DNA of 64,000 nucleotides from Gluconacetobacter diazotrophicus PA1 5 (GCF_000067045.1 NC_010125.1:336001-400000), one strand, 5' to 3'. Numbered from the stretch's first letter, positions 36,258 to 46,448 are shown. The notes: generated from the sequence alone by a model not told the origin. Translations and numbers: made by a program.

Positions 36258-38186
36258 ATGACGAACCCTGCACTTGACGTCGTGACGGTCGGCCGCGCGT
36301 CGGTCGATCTGTACGGGCAGCAGATCGGCGGCCGGCTGGAGGACATGGCCAGCTTCAGCAAGGCCGTCGGCGGCTGCCCCGCCAACATCGCCATCGGCAC
36401 CGCGCGGCTGGGCCTGAAATCGGCGCTGGTCACCCGGGTCGGGGACGAGCATTTCGGGCGCTTCATCCGCGAACAGCTCTGCCGCGAAGGGGTGGACGTG
36501 CGGGGCGTGCACACCGACCCGGCCCGCTTCACCGCGCTGGCCATCCTGGGCGTGCGCGACCGGACCACGTTCCCGCTGCTGTTCTACCGCACCGACTGCG
36601 CCGACAGCGCCCTGGACGAGGGCGATATCGACGAGGCCCTGATCCGGTCCAGCCGTGTCCTGGTCGTGACCGGCACGCATTTCGCCCGGCCCGGCTCCGC
36701 CGCCGCGCAGCGCAAGGCCATGCGGATCATCCGCGCCGCCGGCGGCAAGGTGGTGTTCGACATCGACTACCGCCCCAACCTGTGGGGCCTGGCCGGCATC
36801 GGGGACGGCGAGGCGCGCTATGTCCGATCGGACACCGTCACCAGCCACCTGGCGCCGATCCTGCCGGACTGCGACCTGATCGTCGGCACCGAGGAGGAAC
36901 TGCATATCGCCGGCGGGTCGGAAGACACGCTGGATGCCATCCGCGCCATCCGCGCGCGCTCGGCCGCCACCATCGTGTGCAAGCGCGGGCCGATGGGCTG
37001 CGTGGTGTTCGACGGTGCGATCCCGGACCGGCTGGATGACGGCATTTCCGGCCCCGGCTTCCCGGTCGAGGTCTACAACACGCTGGGCGCGGGCGATGCC
37101 TTCATGTCGGGCTTCCTGCGCGGCTGGGTGCGGGGCGAGGCGCTGGAGACCTGCTGCCGCTACGCCAATGCCTGCGGCGCCTTCGCGGTGTCGCGCCTGC
37201 TGTGCTCGCCCGAAATCCCGACCTGGCGGGAACTGACCTATTTCCTCGACCATGGCAGCGTGGAAACCGCGCTGCGGCATGATGTCGCGCTGAATCACCT
37301 GCACTGGGTCACCACGCGGCGCGCCCAGGCCTATCCGGTCATGGCGCTGGCCTGCGACCATCGCATCCAGCTCGAAGCCATCGCGCTGGAAGCCGGGGCC
37401 CCGCTGTCGCGCATTCCGCAGTTCAAGACGCTCGCGGTGCAGGCGGCGGTCAGGGTGGCGAACGGCGCACCGGGCTTCGGCGTCTTCATGGACGGGCGCT
37501 ACGGCCAGGACGCGCTGTTCACCGCGTCGAAGAGCGGTCTGTGGACGGCCCGCCCGATCGAACTGCCGGCCTCGCGCCCGCTGGATTTCGAGTTCGGCGG
37601 CAGCCTGGGCGCCCACCTGACCGAATGGCCGACCGACCAGGTGGTGAAATGCCTGTGCTTCTACCACCCGGACGATGACGAGGCCCTGCGCCAGCGCCAG
37701 GAACGCGAAATGCTGCGCGCGCAGGATGCCTGCCGCCGGACCGGCCGCGAGCTGCTGCTGGAAATCATCGCCGGCAAGAACGGCCCGATGCGCGACGACA
37801 CGGTGTCCCGCGCGTTGCAGATGCTCTACGCCGCCGGGCTGCGCCCGGACTGGTGGAAGCTGGAAGGACAGTCCAGCCCCGCCGCCTGGCACGCCATCGG
37901 CGAGGTGATCGGCGCGAACGACCCCGATTGCCGGGGCGTCGTCATCCTGGGCCTGGACGCGCCCGAACAGGAATTGCTGGCCGCGTTCCAGGCCGCCGCG
38001 GTCACGCCCTGGGTCCGGGGCTTCGCGATCGGCCGCACCATCTTCGGCGACCCGGCACGCGCCTGGTTCGCGGGCAGCCTGGACGACGCAGGCGCGGTCG
38101 ATGAAATGAGCCGCCGTTTCGCGCGCTTCGTCGCCGCCTGGCAGGCGGTGCCGCGCACCACCGACGCAACGGGACAACGGTCATGA
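36258..38186 (+). CDS. iolC: Fused 5-dehydro-2-deoxygluconokinase / DKGP aldolase (IolC-IolJ)
   Basis: The 642-residue bifunctional enzyme has two parts. Residues 1-320 are a PfkB-family kinase (VGRASVDLYGQQIGG, FSKAVGGCPANIAIG, catalytic TLGAGDAFMSGFLRG near 276) that phosphorylates 5-dehydro-2-deoxygluconate. Residues 330-640 are a DUF2090/aldolase-like domain (VMALACDHRIQLE, KCLCFYHPDDDE, LLLEIIAGKNG) thought to cleave the phosphate to malonate semialdehyde and dihydroxyacetone phosphate. The fusion is common in alphaproteobacteria and replaces a separate iolJ. It opens the iol operon; its stop overlaps iolD by four bases. Confidence 0.93.
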   Translation: MTNPALDVVTVGRASVDLYGQQIGGRLEDMASFSKAVGGCPANIAIGTARLGLKSALVTRVGDEHFGRFIREQLCREGVDVRGVHTDPARFTALAILGVRDRTTFPLLFYRTDCADSALDEGDIDEALIRSSRVLVVTGTHFARPGSAAAQRKAMRIIRAAGGKVVFDIDYRPNLWGLAGIGDGEARYVRSDTVTSHLAPILPDCDLIVGTEEELHIAGGSEDTLDAIRAIRARSAATIVCKRGPMGCVVFDGAIPDRLDDGISGPGFPVEVYNTLGAGDAFMSGFLRGWVRGEALETCCRYANACGAFAVSRLLCSPEIPTWRELTYFLDHGSVETALRHDVALNHLHWVTTRRAQAYPVMALACDHRIQLEAIALEAGAPLSRIPQFKTLAVQAAVRVANGAPGFGVFMDGRYGQDALFTASKSGLWTARPIELPASRPLDFEFGGSLGAHLTEWPTDQVVKCLCFYHPDDDEALRQRQEREMLRAQDACRRTGRELLLEIIAGKNGPMRDDTVSRALQMLYAAGLRPDWWKLEGQSSPAAWHAIGEVIGANDPDCRGVVILGLDAPEQELLAAFQAAAVTPWVRGFAIGRTIFGDPARAWFAGSLDDAGAVDEMSRRFARFVAAWQAVPRTTDATGQRS

Positions 38187-40051
38187 ACACGATCCGCCTG
38201 ACCATGGCACAGGCGCTGGTCCGCGCCATGTGCGCGCAGAAGACCGAGCTGGACGGCCAGATCGTGCCGTTCTTCGGCGGTGTCTGGGCCATTTTCGGCC
38301 ACGGCAACGTCGCCGGCATGGGCGAGGCACTGCACGCCCAGCGCGACGACATCACCACCTTCCGCGCCCATAACGAACAGGGCATGGTCCACGCCGCCAC
38401 GGCCTATGCCAAGGCGCAGCGGCGGCGGCGGGCCATGGCCTGCACCACCTCGATCGGCCCGGGCGCGCTGAACATGGTCACGGGCGCCGCCGTGGCGCAC
38501 GTGAACCGCCTGCCGGTGCTGCTGCTGCCCGGCGACGTGTTCGCCAACCGCGTGCCCGATCCCGTGCTGCAGCAGGTCGAGGATTTCGGGGACGGCACCA
38601 TCACCGCCAATGACGCCTTCCGCCCGGTATCGCGCTATTTCGATCGCATCACCCGGCCGGAACAGCTCATTCCCGCCTTCGCCCGCGCCATGGCCGTGCT
38701 GACCGATCCCGCCGAATGCGGCCCGGCGACGCTCGCGCTGTGCCAGGACGTGCAGGCGGAAGCGTTCGACTATCCCGAGCATGTCTTCGCCGAGCGCATC
38801 CACCGGCCCCGGCGCCCCGCCCCCGACGAACGGGATCTGCATGACGCGGCCGGCATCATCCGCGCGGCGCGGCGGCCCTTCGTGGTGGTCGGCGGCGGCG
38901 TGCCGTATTCCGGGGCAGGGGAGCAGGTGGCCGCCTTCTGCGCCGCGCGCGGCATTCCCGCCGGGGAAACCCAGGCGGGGAAATCCGCGCTGCCGGCCAC
39001 GCTGGCCATGAACATGGGCGGCGTCGGCGTCAGCGGCACCAGCGCGGCCAACACCATGGCGGCGCAGGCCGACGTGGTGATCGCCATCGGCACGCGGCTG
39101 CAGGATTTCACGACCGGGTCCTGGGGCCTGTTCCAGAACCCCGACATGCGGATCGTGGGCCTGAACGTGCAGGCGTTCGACGCCATGAAGCACGAGGCGC
39201 AGCCGCTGCTGGCCGACGCGCGCGTGGGGCTGGCGGCGCTGGACGCGCACCTGGGGGACTGGCGCGCGGAAGGCGACTGGACGGGCATGGCCGAACGCGC
39301 CCGCGCCGAATGGCTGGAAATCTCGGCGCGCTGCCTGGCGGCATCTTCGGCCTCGGCCCCGCCATCGGGCGCCCTGCCGTCCGACGCGCAGGTGATCGGC
39401 GCCGTGCGCCGCGCCGGCACGCCCACGGATGTCGTCGTCTGCGCGGCGGGGGGGCTTCCGGCCGAACTGCAGAAGCACTGGCGGGCGGACAGGCCGGGCG
39501 GCTACCACATGGAGTACGGCTTTTCCTGCATGGGGTACGAACTGGCCGGCGCCCTCGGCGTCAAGATGGCCGATCCGTCGCGCGAGGTCATCGTGATGGT
39601 GGGGGACGGCTCCTATTTGATGCTGAATTCCGAAATCGCGACCTCGGTGATGCTGGGGTTCAGGCTGACCATCGTCGTGCTGGACAATCACGGCTATGGC
39701 TGCATCAACCGGTTGCAGCAGGCATGCGGCGGCGCGCCGTTCAACAATCTGTGGAAAAATTCGATGCATATGCACGAATTTCCCGCCATCGACTTCGCGG
39801 CCCACGCGCGCAGCCTGGGCGCTGACGCCGTCAAGGTGTCCGGCCTGGCGGCGCTGGAGGACGCGGTCCGCCAGGCCCGCGACGCCGCCCGCACCACCGT
39901 CATCGTCATCGACACCGATCCCATGCCGACGACGCGGGACGGCGGCGCGTGGTGGGACGTGGCGGTGCCCGAAATCTCCGCCCGCCCGGGCGTGAACCAG
40001 GCCCGCGCGGAATACGAATGCAAGCGCAATTCCCAACGCATCGGAAACTGA
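38183..40051 (+). CDS. iolD: 3D-(3,5/4)-trihydroxycyclohexane-1,2-dione hydrolase (ThDP-dependent)
   Basis: The 622-residue thiamine diphosphate enzyme opens the cyclohexanedione ring to 5-deoxyglucuronate. The ThDP-activating Glu lies in HNEQGMVHAATAYAK (near residue 55), the central domain carries VVVGGGVPYSGAGEQVAAF, and the pyrophosphate/Mg2+ motif is GDGSYLMLNSEIATS...NHGYGCINRLQ (near residue 474 onward). The length is normal. It is translationally coupled to iolC, and iolE starts two bases after its stop. Confidence 0.95.
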   Translation: MNTIRLTMAQALVRAMCAQKTELDGQIVPFFGGVWAIFGHGNVAGMGEALHAQRDDITTFRAHNEQGMVHAATAYAKAQRRRRAMACTTSIGPGALNMVTGAAVAHVNRLPVLLLPGDVFANRVPDPVLQQVEDFGDGTITANDAFRPVSRYFDRITRPEQLIPAFARAMAVLTDPAECGPATLALCQDVQAEAFDYPEHVFAERIHRPRRPAPDERDLHDAAGIIRAARRPFVVVGGGVPYSGAGEQVAAFCAARGIPAGETQAGKSALPATLAMNMGGVGVSGTSAANTMAAQADVVIAIGTRLQDFTTGSWGLFQNPDMRIVGLNVQAFDAMKHEAQPLLADARVGLAALDAHLGDWRAEGDWTGMAERARAEWLEISARCLAASSASAPPSGALPSDAQVIGAVRRAGTPTDVVVCAAGGLPAELQKHWRADRPGGYHMEYGFSCMGYELAGALGVKMADPSREVIVMVGDGSYLMLNSEIATSVMLGFRLTIVVLDNHGYGCINRLQQACGGAPFNNLWKNSMHMHEFPAIDFAAHARSLGADAVKVSGLAALEDAVRQARDAARTTVIVIDTDPMPTTRDGGAWWDVAVPEISARPGVNQARAEYECKRNSQRIGN

Positions 40052-40053
40052 CC

Positions 40054-40956
40054 ATGTCCGCAAAAATCGGCGCCAACCCCATCATCTGGTCGAACGACGA
40101 CATGCCGGAACTGGGGGGCGAGACCCCGCTGGAAACCTGCCTGGCCGAGGCGCACAGCGCCGGGATGGAGGGCCTGGAACTGGGCAACAAGTTCCCCCGC
40201 ACGCCGGACGCCCTGCGCGCGGCGCTGGCCCCCCACGGCCTGGCCTGCATCTCCGGCTGGTATTCCTGCGAATTGCTGACCCGCAGCGCGGAAGACGAAA
40301 TCGCCGCCATGCAGGACCATCTGCAACTGCTGCGCGCCATGGGCTCACCGGTCATGATCTTCGCGGAAACGTCCAACACGGTGCATACGCAAATCGACGT
40401 GCCGCTCTCCGCCCGCCCGGTCCTGGACAGCCAGGACTGGCAGGGTTTCGCACGGCGCCTGACGATCGTGGGTGACGCGGTGGCCCGGGCGGGGCTGAAG
40501 CTGGTCTATCACCACCATATGGGCACCGTGGTGCAGACGCCCGCCGACATCGACACCCTGATGCGCCTGACCGGGGAATCGGTGCACCTGCTGCTGGATA
40601 CCGGCCATGCCTGGTGGGGCGGGGCGGACCCGGCGGCGCTGGCCGCCCGCTATCGCGACCGCATCGCCCATGTCCACACCAAGGATGTGCGCCCCGCCAT
40701 CCGTGCCCAGGCCGACGCGCAGGACTGGAGCTTCCTCCGGTCTGTGCTGAACGGCGTGTTCACGGTCCCGGGCGACGGTGAAATCGATTTTCCCGCCGTG
40801 TTCCGCAACCTTCCCGGCTATGACGGCTGGGTGGTCATCGAGGCCGAACAGGACCCGGCCCGCGCCAATCCGCTGACCTATGCGCGCATGGGCCGGAACT
40901 ACCTTGCCAGAACACTGCACGATGCGGGGCTGCTGTCATGCCGTCACGCCTCCTGA
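40054..40956 (+). CDS. iolE: Myo-inosose-2 dehydratase
   Basis: The 300-residue TIM-barrel (xylose isomerase-like) metalloenzyme removes water from 2-keto-myo-inositol to give the trihydroxycyclohexane-dione. Visible are ANPIIWSNDDMPELGG at the start, the metal and substrate residues in LVYHHHMGTVVQ, LLLDTGHAWWGG and HVHTKDVRP, and the final EAEQDP. It overlaps iolB by 19 bases, another sign of one polycistronic message. Confidence 0.94.
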   Translation: MSAKIGANPIIWSNDDMPELGGETPLETCLAEAHSAGMEGLELGNKFPRTPDALRAALAPHGLACISGWYSCELLTRSAEDEIAAMQDHLQLLRAMGSPVMIFAETSNTVHTQIDVPLSARPVLDSQDWQGFARRLTIVGDAVARAGLKLVYHHHMGTVVQTPADIDTLMRLTGESVHLLLDTGHAWWGGADPAALAARYRDRIAHVHTKDVRPAIRAQADAQDWSFLRSVLNGVFTVPGDGEIDFPAVFRNLPGYDGWVVIEAEQDPARANPLTYARMGRNYLARTLHDAGLLSCRHAS

Positions 40957-41738
40957 TCCATCCCCACGCGCCGGACGATGCCGGGCGCGTGGTCTCGGTC
41001 ACGCCCCAGAGCGCCGGCTGGCGCTTCGTGGGGTTCGAGGCACGGACCCTGCGCGACGGCGCCGTGGCCGTCGGGCAGACCGACGATACCGAAATCTGCC
41101 TGGTGCTGATCTCGGGCCGGGCGCGCGTCACGGGGGCCGATATCGATTTCGGCGTGATCGGGGAACGGACGAATCCGTTCGACGGCCTGCCGTGGTCGGT
41201 CTACCTGCCGCCCCGTTCGGCCTGGCGGGTCCAGGCGCAGGGGCCGGTCGAACTGGCCATCTGCGCCTCGCCCGCGCGGGGGCTCTACCCGCCGCGCCTG
41301 ATCGGGCCGGACCAGGTCGGGCAACTGACCCGGGGTACGGGCACCAACCAGCGCCTGGTGCGCAACATCCTGCCCGACACGGCGGATGCGGAAACGCTGC
41401 TGGTGGTCGAGGTCATCACCCCCGGTGGCCACTGGTCCAGCTACCCGCCCCACAAGCACGACACCGACGATTTCCCGAACGAGACCTATCTGGAGGAAAC
41501 CTATTACCACCGCCTGAAGCGCGGCAGCGGCTTCGCCCTGCAACGGGTCTATACCAAGGATGGATCGCTGGACGAAGCGATGGCGATCGCCGACGGCGAC
41601 GTCGTGCTGGTGCCGAAGGGCTACCACCCGGTCGGCGCGCCGCACGGATTCGACCTGTATTACCTGAACGTCATGGCCGGACCGGTGCGGCAATGGAAAT
41701 TCACCATGGACCCCGACCAGGCCCATCTTCCCTACTGA
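40938..41738 (+). CDS. iolB: 5-deoxy-glucuronate isomerase
   Basis: The 266-residue bicupin converts 5-deoxyglucuronate to 5-dehydro-2-deoxygluconate. The metal site is seen in YPPHKHDTDDFPNETYLEE (His, His, Glu), with YYHRLKRGSGFALQRVY and the late His in VPKGYHPVGAPHGFDLYYLNV (cited in part). The start lies inside the 3' end of iolE. The length is typical. Confidence 0.94.
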   Translation: MPSRLLIHPHAPDDAGRVVSVTPQSAGWRFVGFEARTLRDGAVAVGQTDDTEICLVLISGRARVTGADIDFGVIGERTNPFDGLPWSVYLPPRSAWRVQAQGPVELAICASPARGLYPPRLIGPDQVGQLTRGTGTNQRLVRNILPDTADAETLLVVEVITPGGHWSSYPPHKHDTDDFPNETYLEETYYHRLKRGSGFALQRVYTKDGSLDEAMAIADGDVVLVPKGYHPVGAPHGFDLYYLNVMAGPVRQWKFTMDPDQAHLPY

Positions 41739-41772
41739 TGCAGACCTGCCCAGCAGGTTACGGAGTTCCGAC

Positions 41773-43266
41773 ATGAGCCTCATCTGCCACTTCATCGGCG
41801 GCAAGCGGACCGAGGGCCAAGGCACGCGGCGCGCGGATGTCTTCGACCCGTCCTCGGGCCAGGTCGCCCACCAACTGGCGCTGGGCACGCGGCAGGACCT
41901 GGACGACGCCGTCCGGGCCGCGCTGGCCGTCTTTCCCGCCTGGGCGGCCACGCCGCCGCTGACCCGCGCGCGCCTGATGTTCCGGCTGCGCGACCTGCTG
42001 GAACGCCGCGCGGGCGACCTGGCCGCCATCGTCACGTCCGAGCACGGCAAGGTGCTGTCGGACGCCAGGGGCGAGATCACGCGCGGGATGGAGGTGGTGG
42101 AATACGCCACCGGCATCCCCGAACTGCTGAAGGGCGAATATACCGAACAGGTCGCCAACGGCATCGACGCCTGGACCCTGCGCCAGCCGCTGGGCGTGGT
42201 GGCCGGCATCACGCCGTTCAACTTCCCGGTCATGGTGCCGCTGTGGATGGCGCCGATGGCCATCGCGACCGGCAACTGCTTCATCCTCAAACCCTCGGAA
42301 CGCGACCCCTCGGCCTCGCTGTTCCTGGCCGACCTGTTCAGGGAAGCCGGCTTCCCCGACGGGGTGTTCCAGGTCGTGCAGGGCGACAAGGACATGGTGG
42401 GCGACATCCTGCACCACCCGGACATCAAGGCGGTCAGCTTCGTCGGATCGACGCCGATCGCACGCTACATCTATGAAACCGGCGCGGCGCAGGGCAAGCG
42501 CGTGCAGGCGCTGGGGGGGGCCAAGAACCACGCCATCATCATGCCCGACTGCGACCTGCCGCGCACCGTGGACGCCCTGATGGGCGCCGCCTACGGCTCG
42601 GCCGGCGAACGCTGCATGGCGCTGTCGGTCGCGGTCGCGGTGGGCGATGTCGCGGGACCGCTGATCGACGCGATGGCGCCGAAGGTGCGCGGCCTGAAGA
42701 TCGGACCGGGCACCGACCCCGAAAGCGAAATGGGGCCGCTGGTCACCGCGCAGCATCGCGACAAGGTCCGGTCCTATGTCGATGCCGGCGTGGCCGAGGG
42801 CGCGGACCTGGTCGTCGACGGCCGCTCCATCGCCCTGCAGGGCTATGAAAAGGGCTTCTTCCTCGGCGGCAGCCTGTTCGACCACGTCACCCCGGACATG
42901 AGCATCTATCGCGAGGAAATCTTCGGCCCCGTGCTGGCGGTCGTCCGCGCGCCCGATTTCAAATCCGCCATCAGCCTGGTCAACGACCACGCGTACGGCA
43001 ACGGCACCGCGATCTTCACGCGGGACGGCAATACGGCGCGCAGCTTCGTCCATGGGGTGCAGGCCGGCATGGTGGGCGTCAACGTGCCCATCCCGGTGCC
43101 CATGGCCTTCCATTCCTTCGGCGGCTGGAAGGGGTCGCTGTTCGGGGACCACCACATGCACGGCCCCGAAGGCATCCGCTTCTTCACCAAGCTGAAGGCC
43201 GTGACCGCGCGCTGGCCGGAAAGTGCCCGCGCGGGTGCCGAATTCGTCATGCCCACACTGGGCTGA
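41773..43266 (+). CDS. iolA: CoA-acylating malonate/methylmalonate-semialdehyde dehydrogenase
   Basis: The 497-residue ALDH of the MmsA/IolA class makes acetyl-CoA (or propionyl-CoA), CO2 and NADH. The NAD fold shows GVVAGITPFNFPVMVPLWM, the catalytic Cys is in GSAGERCMALSVAV (near residue 279), and KNHAIIMPD and the closing FGGWKGSLFGDHHMHGPEG are class markers. It completes the pathway from the aldolase step. It starts 34 bases after iolB. Confidence 0.94.
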   Translation: MSLICHFIGGKRTEGQGTRRADVFDPSSGQVAHQLALGTRQDLDDAVRAALAVFPAWAATPPLTRARLMFRLRDLLERRAGDLAAIVTSEHGKVLSDARGEITRGMEVVEYATGIPELLKGEYTEQVANGIDAWTLRQPLGVVAGITPFNFPVMVPLWMAPMAIATGNCFILKPSERDPSASLFLADLFREAGFPDGVFQVVQGDKDMVGDILHHPDIKAVSFVGSTPIARYIYETGAAQGKRVQALGGAKNHAIIMPDCDLPRTVDALMGAAYGSAGERCMALSVAVAVGDVAGPLIDAMAPKVRGLKIGPGTDPESEMGPLVTAQHRDKVRSYVDAGVAEGADLVVDGRSIALQGYEKGFFLGGSLFDHVTPDMSIYREEIFGPVLAVVRAPDFKSAISLVNDHAYGNGTAIFTRDGNTARSFVHGVQAGMVGVNVPIPVPMAFHSFGGWKGSLFGDHHMHGPEGIRFFTKLKAVTARWPESARAGAEFVMPTLG

Positions 43267-43311
43267 TCCGGATCGCTTCCAGAAAACCAAGAACAGAAAA
43301 CGAGAAGCCAC

Positions 43312-44325
43312 ATGACACTCGGAATCGGCGTGATCGGTACGGGCGCGATCGGCCAGGATCATATCAGGCGCGTCAGCCGGGCCCTGTCGGGCGGAAGGAT
43401 CGTCGCCCTGAACGACATCAATGCGGACAATGCCCGCAGGGCGGCGCAGGAATGGGCACCCGATGCGGTGATATGCGACACCGCCCGCGACCTGGTCGCC
43501 CGGCCGGACGTGCAGGCCGTCATGGTCACGTCCTGGGGCGGCACGCACGCGGAATACGTGCTGGACGCGATCGCGGCGGGCAAGCCCGTCTTCTGCGAAA
43601 AGCCGCTGGCGACCAACGCGGCCGACTGCCTGCGGATCATGGAAGCCGAAATGGCGCGTGGCCGGCGGCTGGTGCAGGTCGGCTTCAACCGGCGTTATGA
43701 TTCCGGCTATCTCGACCTCAAGGCCATTCTGGATAACGGCACCATCGGCGACGTACTGATGGTCCACGCCATGCACCGCAACCAGCGCGTGGGGCCGAAC
43801 TACAAGACCGAGATGGCCATCACCGACACGCTGGTCCATGAACTGGACGTGCATCGCTGGCTGCTGGATGGCGAATACGTCTCGGCGCAGGTCATCTTCC
43901 CCCGCCGCACCAGCAAGGCGCTGCCCCACATGCGCGACCCGCAGATCGCCCTGCTGGAAACGAAGCGCGGCATCCGCATCGATGTCGAAATCTTCGTCAA
44001 CTGCCAGTACGGCTACGACATCCAGTGCGCCGTCGTCGGCGAACTGGGGCAGGCCAACCTGCCGGACCCGCCCGCCGTTCCCGTCAAGACGGGCGAGACA
44101 CTGTCACGCCACATCATGAACGACTGGAAATACCGCTTCATCGACGCCTATGACGCGGAAATCCAGGATTTCATCGACCGGGCCTCCACCGGCTCGCCGG
44201 CCGGCCCGGATTCCTGGGCGGGCTATGCGGCCTCCGTCGCGGCCGATGCCTGCGTCCGCGCGCAGGAAAGCGGGCGGATCGAACCGATCGAGATGATCGC
44301 GAAACCGGCCTTCTACAGCCGGTAA
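43312..44325 (+). CDS. iolG: Inositol 2-dehydrogenase
   Basis: The 337-residue Gfo/Idh/MocA enzyme oxidises myo-inositol to 2-keto-myo-inositol with NAD+. It has the Rossmann motif [15 protein letters not shown], the catalytic Lys in [13 protein letters not shown] (near residue 97), and the substrate loop [15 protein letters not shown] with [15 protein letters not shown] (active-site Asp/His). It is the last gene of the operon although it does the first step. A perfect 13-bp hairpin ends the transcript. Confidence 0.93.
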   Translation: MTLGIGVIGTGAIGQDHIRRVSRALSGGRIVALNDINADNARRAAQEWAPDAVICDTARDLVARPDVQAVMVTSWGGTHAEYVLDAIAAGKPVFCEKPLATNAADCLRIMEAEMARGRRLVQVGFNRRYDSGYLDLKAILDNGTIGDVLMVHAMHRNQRVGPNYKTEMAITDTLVHELDVHRWLLDGEYVSAQVIFPRRTSKALPHMRDPQIALLETKRGIRIDVEIFVNCQYGYDIQCAVVGELGQANLPDPPAVPVKTGETLSRHIMNDWKYRFIDAYDAEIQDFIDRASTGSPAGPDSWAGYAASVAADACVRAQESGRIEPIEMIAKPAFYSR

Positions 44326-44330
44326 TGCCC

Positions 44331-44373
44331 GGATTCGGCGGGGACGCCCCGATCGAGGCACCCCGCCGAATCC
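44331..44373. terminator. Hairpin between iolG and the convergent Gly-rich gene
   Basis: GGATTCGGCGGGG pairs perfectly with CCCCGCCGAATCC over a 17-base loop, five bases after iolG. It probably serves both convergent genes; no T-run is obvious. Confidence 0.6.
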
Positions 44374-44379
44374 GTGAAA

Positions 44380-44910
44380 TCAGTACCCCGGTGGCGGCGG
44401 CGGCGGGGGCGCGGCGGGGTATGGCGCGGGCGCGCCCGGATACGCGCCATAGGCCGGATACGCGGTTCCCGCCGGGTAGGGCGCGGGGGCCGCGCCATAT
44501 CCACCGCCATACGCCCCGTCGGCGATGACGTTGGCGATCACGCCCGTCGCAATGGCGGCCAGCAGGAAGCCGCCGCCGTAATTGATCCAGCGATAGCCGC
44601 GCGGGGGCGCGTACAGGCCGTGGTACCCCCGCCAGTTGTCGACGAACACGCCGCCGCCATTATAGCGGTCCCCGGCGCGCCACCGGCCACCATGCGGGCC
44701 GCCGCCCCCACGGAAATCGCCACCACGAAAGCCGCCGCCGCCCGGCCCACCCCGCGGACCACCCCCTCGGGGGCCCTCGCCGCCGTGACCGCCGTCGCGA
44801 CCACCGCCGTCATGTCCTCCCGGCCCGCCCTGGGCGTTCGCGACAACCGGCGCGACCGCCAGGGCCAGACCCATGAGAAGCGCCATGAAGCGGTTCATCT
44901 TGATGGACAT
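44380..44910 (-). CDS. Exported Gly/Pro-rich RcnB-like protein
   Basis: The 176-residue protein starts MSIKMNRFMALLMGLALAVA with signal cleavage near VVANAQ. A Gly/Arg/His-rich spacer follows, then the RcnB-type core APPRGYRWINYGGGFLLAAIATGVIANVI, and a Pro/Tyr/Ala tail ending in seven prolines before GY. RcnB relatives are periplasmic and affect metal homeostasis; that role is not shown here. The ATG follows GGAAAGAG. It stands alone on its strand, downstream of and convergent with iolG. Confidence 0.75.
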   Translation of the reverse strand: MSIKMNRFMALLMGLALAVAPVVANAQGGPGGHDGGGRDGGHGGEGPRGGGPRGGPGGGGFRGGDFRGGGGPHGGRWRAGDRYNGGGVFVDNWRGYHGLYAPPRGYRWINYGGGFLLAAIATGVIANVIADGAYGGGYGAAPAPYPAGTAYPAYGAYPGAPAPYPAAPPPPPPPGY

Positions 44911-45190
44911 CCAAATCTCTTTCCTTGCCACACCATTAAGCCTCTCCAGATGTGGCGAAAATTGGCCGGACTCGTAACAGACGGTGGAGGCTCTTCCATG
45001 CGGCCCCGAGCCCTTCCCGCCAGATGACACCGAAAGCCCCCCACAGGCAACGGCGGGGCGCCGATACGTGTTCCGCGCTCTTCCGGTGCCAGCCGTAATC
45101 GGGCCTGAGCGGTCGTCGTCGATTGGCGGTCTCCCGGGCCGGAAAGAAGGTAGAGTTGCCGCGGTGAAACAGCAGCGCGGGAGGCGTGCG

Positions 45191-46337
45191 ATGGAATTCT
45201 TTTGCGGTCTCGATGTGTCGATCGACGAAACGGCGGTCTGTGTGGTGGACGAGCAGGGCCCGTGCATCTGGAAACGACGGTGGCCACGGACCCGGCTGCG
45301 CTCAGGGATCCCGTGAAGCCGTTCCTGCCGCGCCTGCGCCGTATGGGTCACGAGGCAGGTTCCCTGTCGCCCAGGCGCATCCGGAGATGCTGGCGCTGGA
45401 CCTGACGGCGCACGATATCTTGCCTGGAGCACGCGCAGGAACACCTGCGGGACTCCGCCGATGTCGGCGCAGCTGCCAATCCGATGGCAAAATGCGCCAC
45501 GACGAAAGGCCGGCCGCGCATCCACGGATGGGGCGGCATATCAGTCGTCGCTGAGCGCGGAAGAGTGCACGGCGTGCCACGAACCCTCAGTCAGGGCCGA
45601 GATGCCAGTCCAGGAGCAGAACTGTGATCGTGAAAGGAAGCTAAAGGAAAACGAAGAATGAAAAACTTGACCAAAAAACCCGCCCGATTAAGAGGGCGTT
45701 CGGTATCCGCCTGGGCACGGTCTCGCGGGCGCGCTTCGACACCGCCGTTCGCGAGGCCGTGGCGCAGGACGCGCTGACCCGCGATCTCATGGAGGCGATG
45801 CTGCGGGCGAAGGCCGTGCTCTGGGAAGAATATACCCGGCTGCACAAGCTGGTGGTGCGGATCGTCGCGGGTGACGAGGTGTGCCGGCGGTTCATGGCCA
45901 TTCCGGGGGTGGGGCCGGTGACCGCGCTTGGCGTGATGACGGCGATCGACGATCCGTCGCGCTTCCGGCGCTCGCGCGACGTCGCGGCGTATTTCGGCCT
46001 GACGTCGCGGCGCTGGCAGTCGGGTACCAGCATCGATGTGCAGGGACGCATCAGCAAGGCCGGCGATCCGGAGGTGCGGCGGTCCCTCTATGAAGCGGCG
46101 TCGGTCCTGCTGACGCGTTTCAAGGGGCGCGACAAGCTGCGGACCTGGGGCCTGGAACTGGCGAAACGGTCCTGCCATCGCAAGGCGGCGGTCGCCGTGG
46201 CGCGCAAGATGGCCGTGATCATGCATGCCATGTGGCTCGACGGAACGGTCTATGACGGCGGTCCGGCCGTCGATCCCGAAGAGCGGGCCCGTCATATCGC
46301 TTGCAAGAACCGCAAATTGCCGCGGGCGCTCGCGTGA
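45191..46337 (+). pseudogene. IS110-family transposase, interrupted
   Basis: The start (MEFFCGLDVSIDETAVCVVDEQG) has the DEDD RuvC-like N-terminus. The frame then shifts to VATDPAALRDPVKPFLPRL and again near LALDLTA. The middle of the protein is replaced by about 287 bases (45411-45697) that are also found downstream of the gene. Reading resumes exactly at AFGIRLGTVSRARFD and continues through the Tnp_20 domain (AIPGVGPVTALGVMTAIDDP, YFGLTSRRWQSGTS, GRISKAGDPEVRRSLYEAA) to 46337. The element is dead; its outer ends were not located. Confidence 0.8.
45411..45697 (+). repeat. IS110 tail repeat, copy A (inside the transposase)
   Basis: It shares 29 identical bases at its left end and a 220-base block (45478-45697, one mismatch seen) with 46449-46745. 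The middle differs in sequence and by ten bases in length. It replaces the central part of the transposase gene. Confidence 0.85.
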
Positions 46338-46448
46338 GTGTCCAGCTGCAAAGGAATGTTCCGCCGCGTGTCGGGATGACCGCGGCGTTCTGAACAGGGA
46401 GATCCGCCAAGGCGGATGGGGAAGGGTGCAGTCGAGGACGACGGGAAG

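Noticed and set aside
36039-40063. Long minus-strand frames opposite iolC and iolD (712 and 745 residues).
   Set aside because: Low-complexity His/Arg/Gly composition and no motifs; the plus strand encodes two clearly conserved enzymes.
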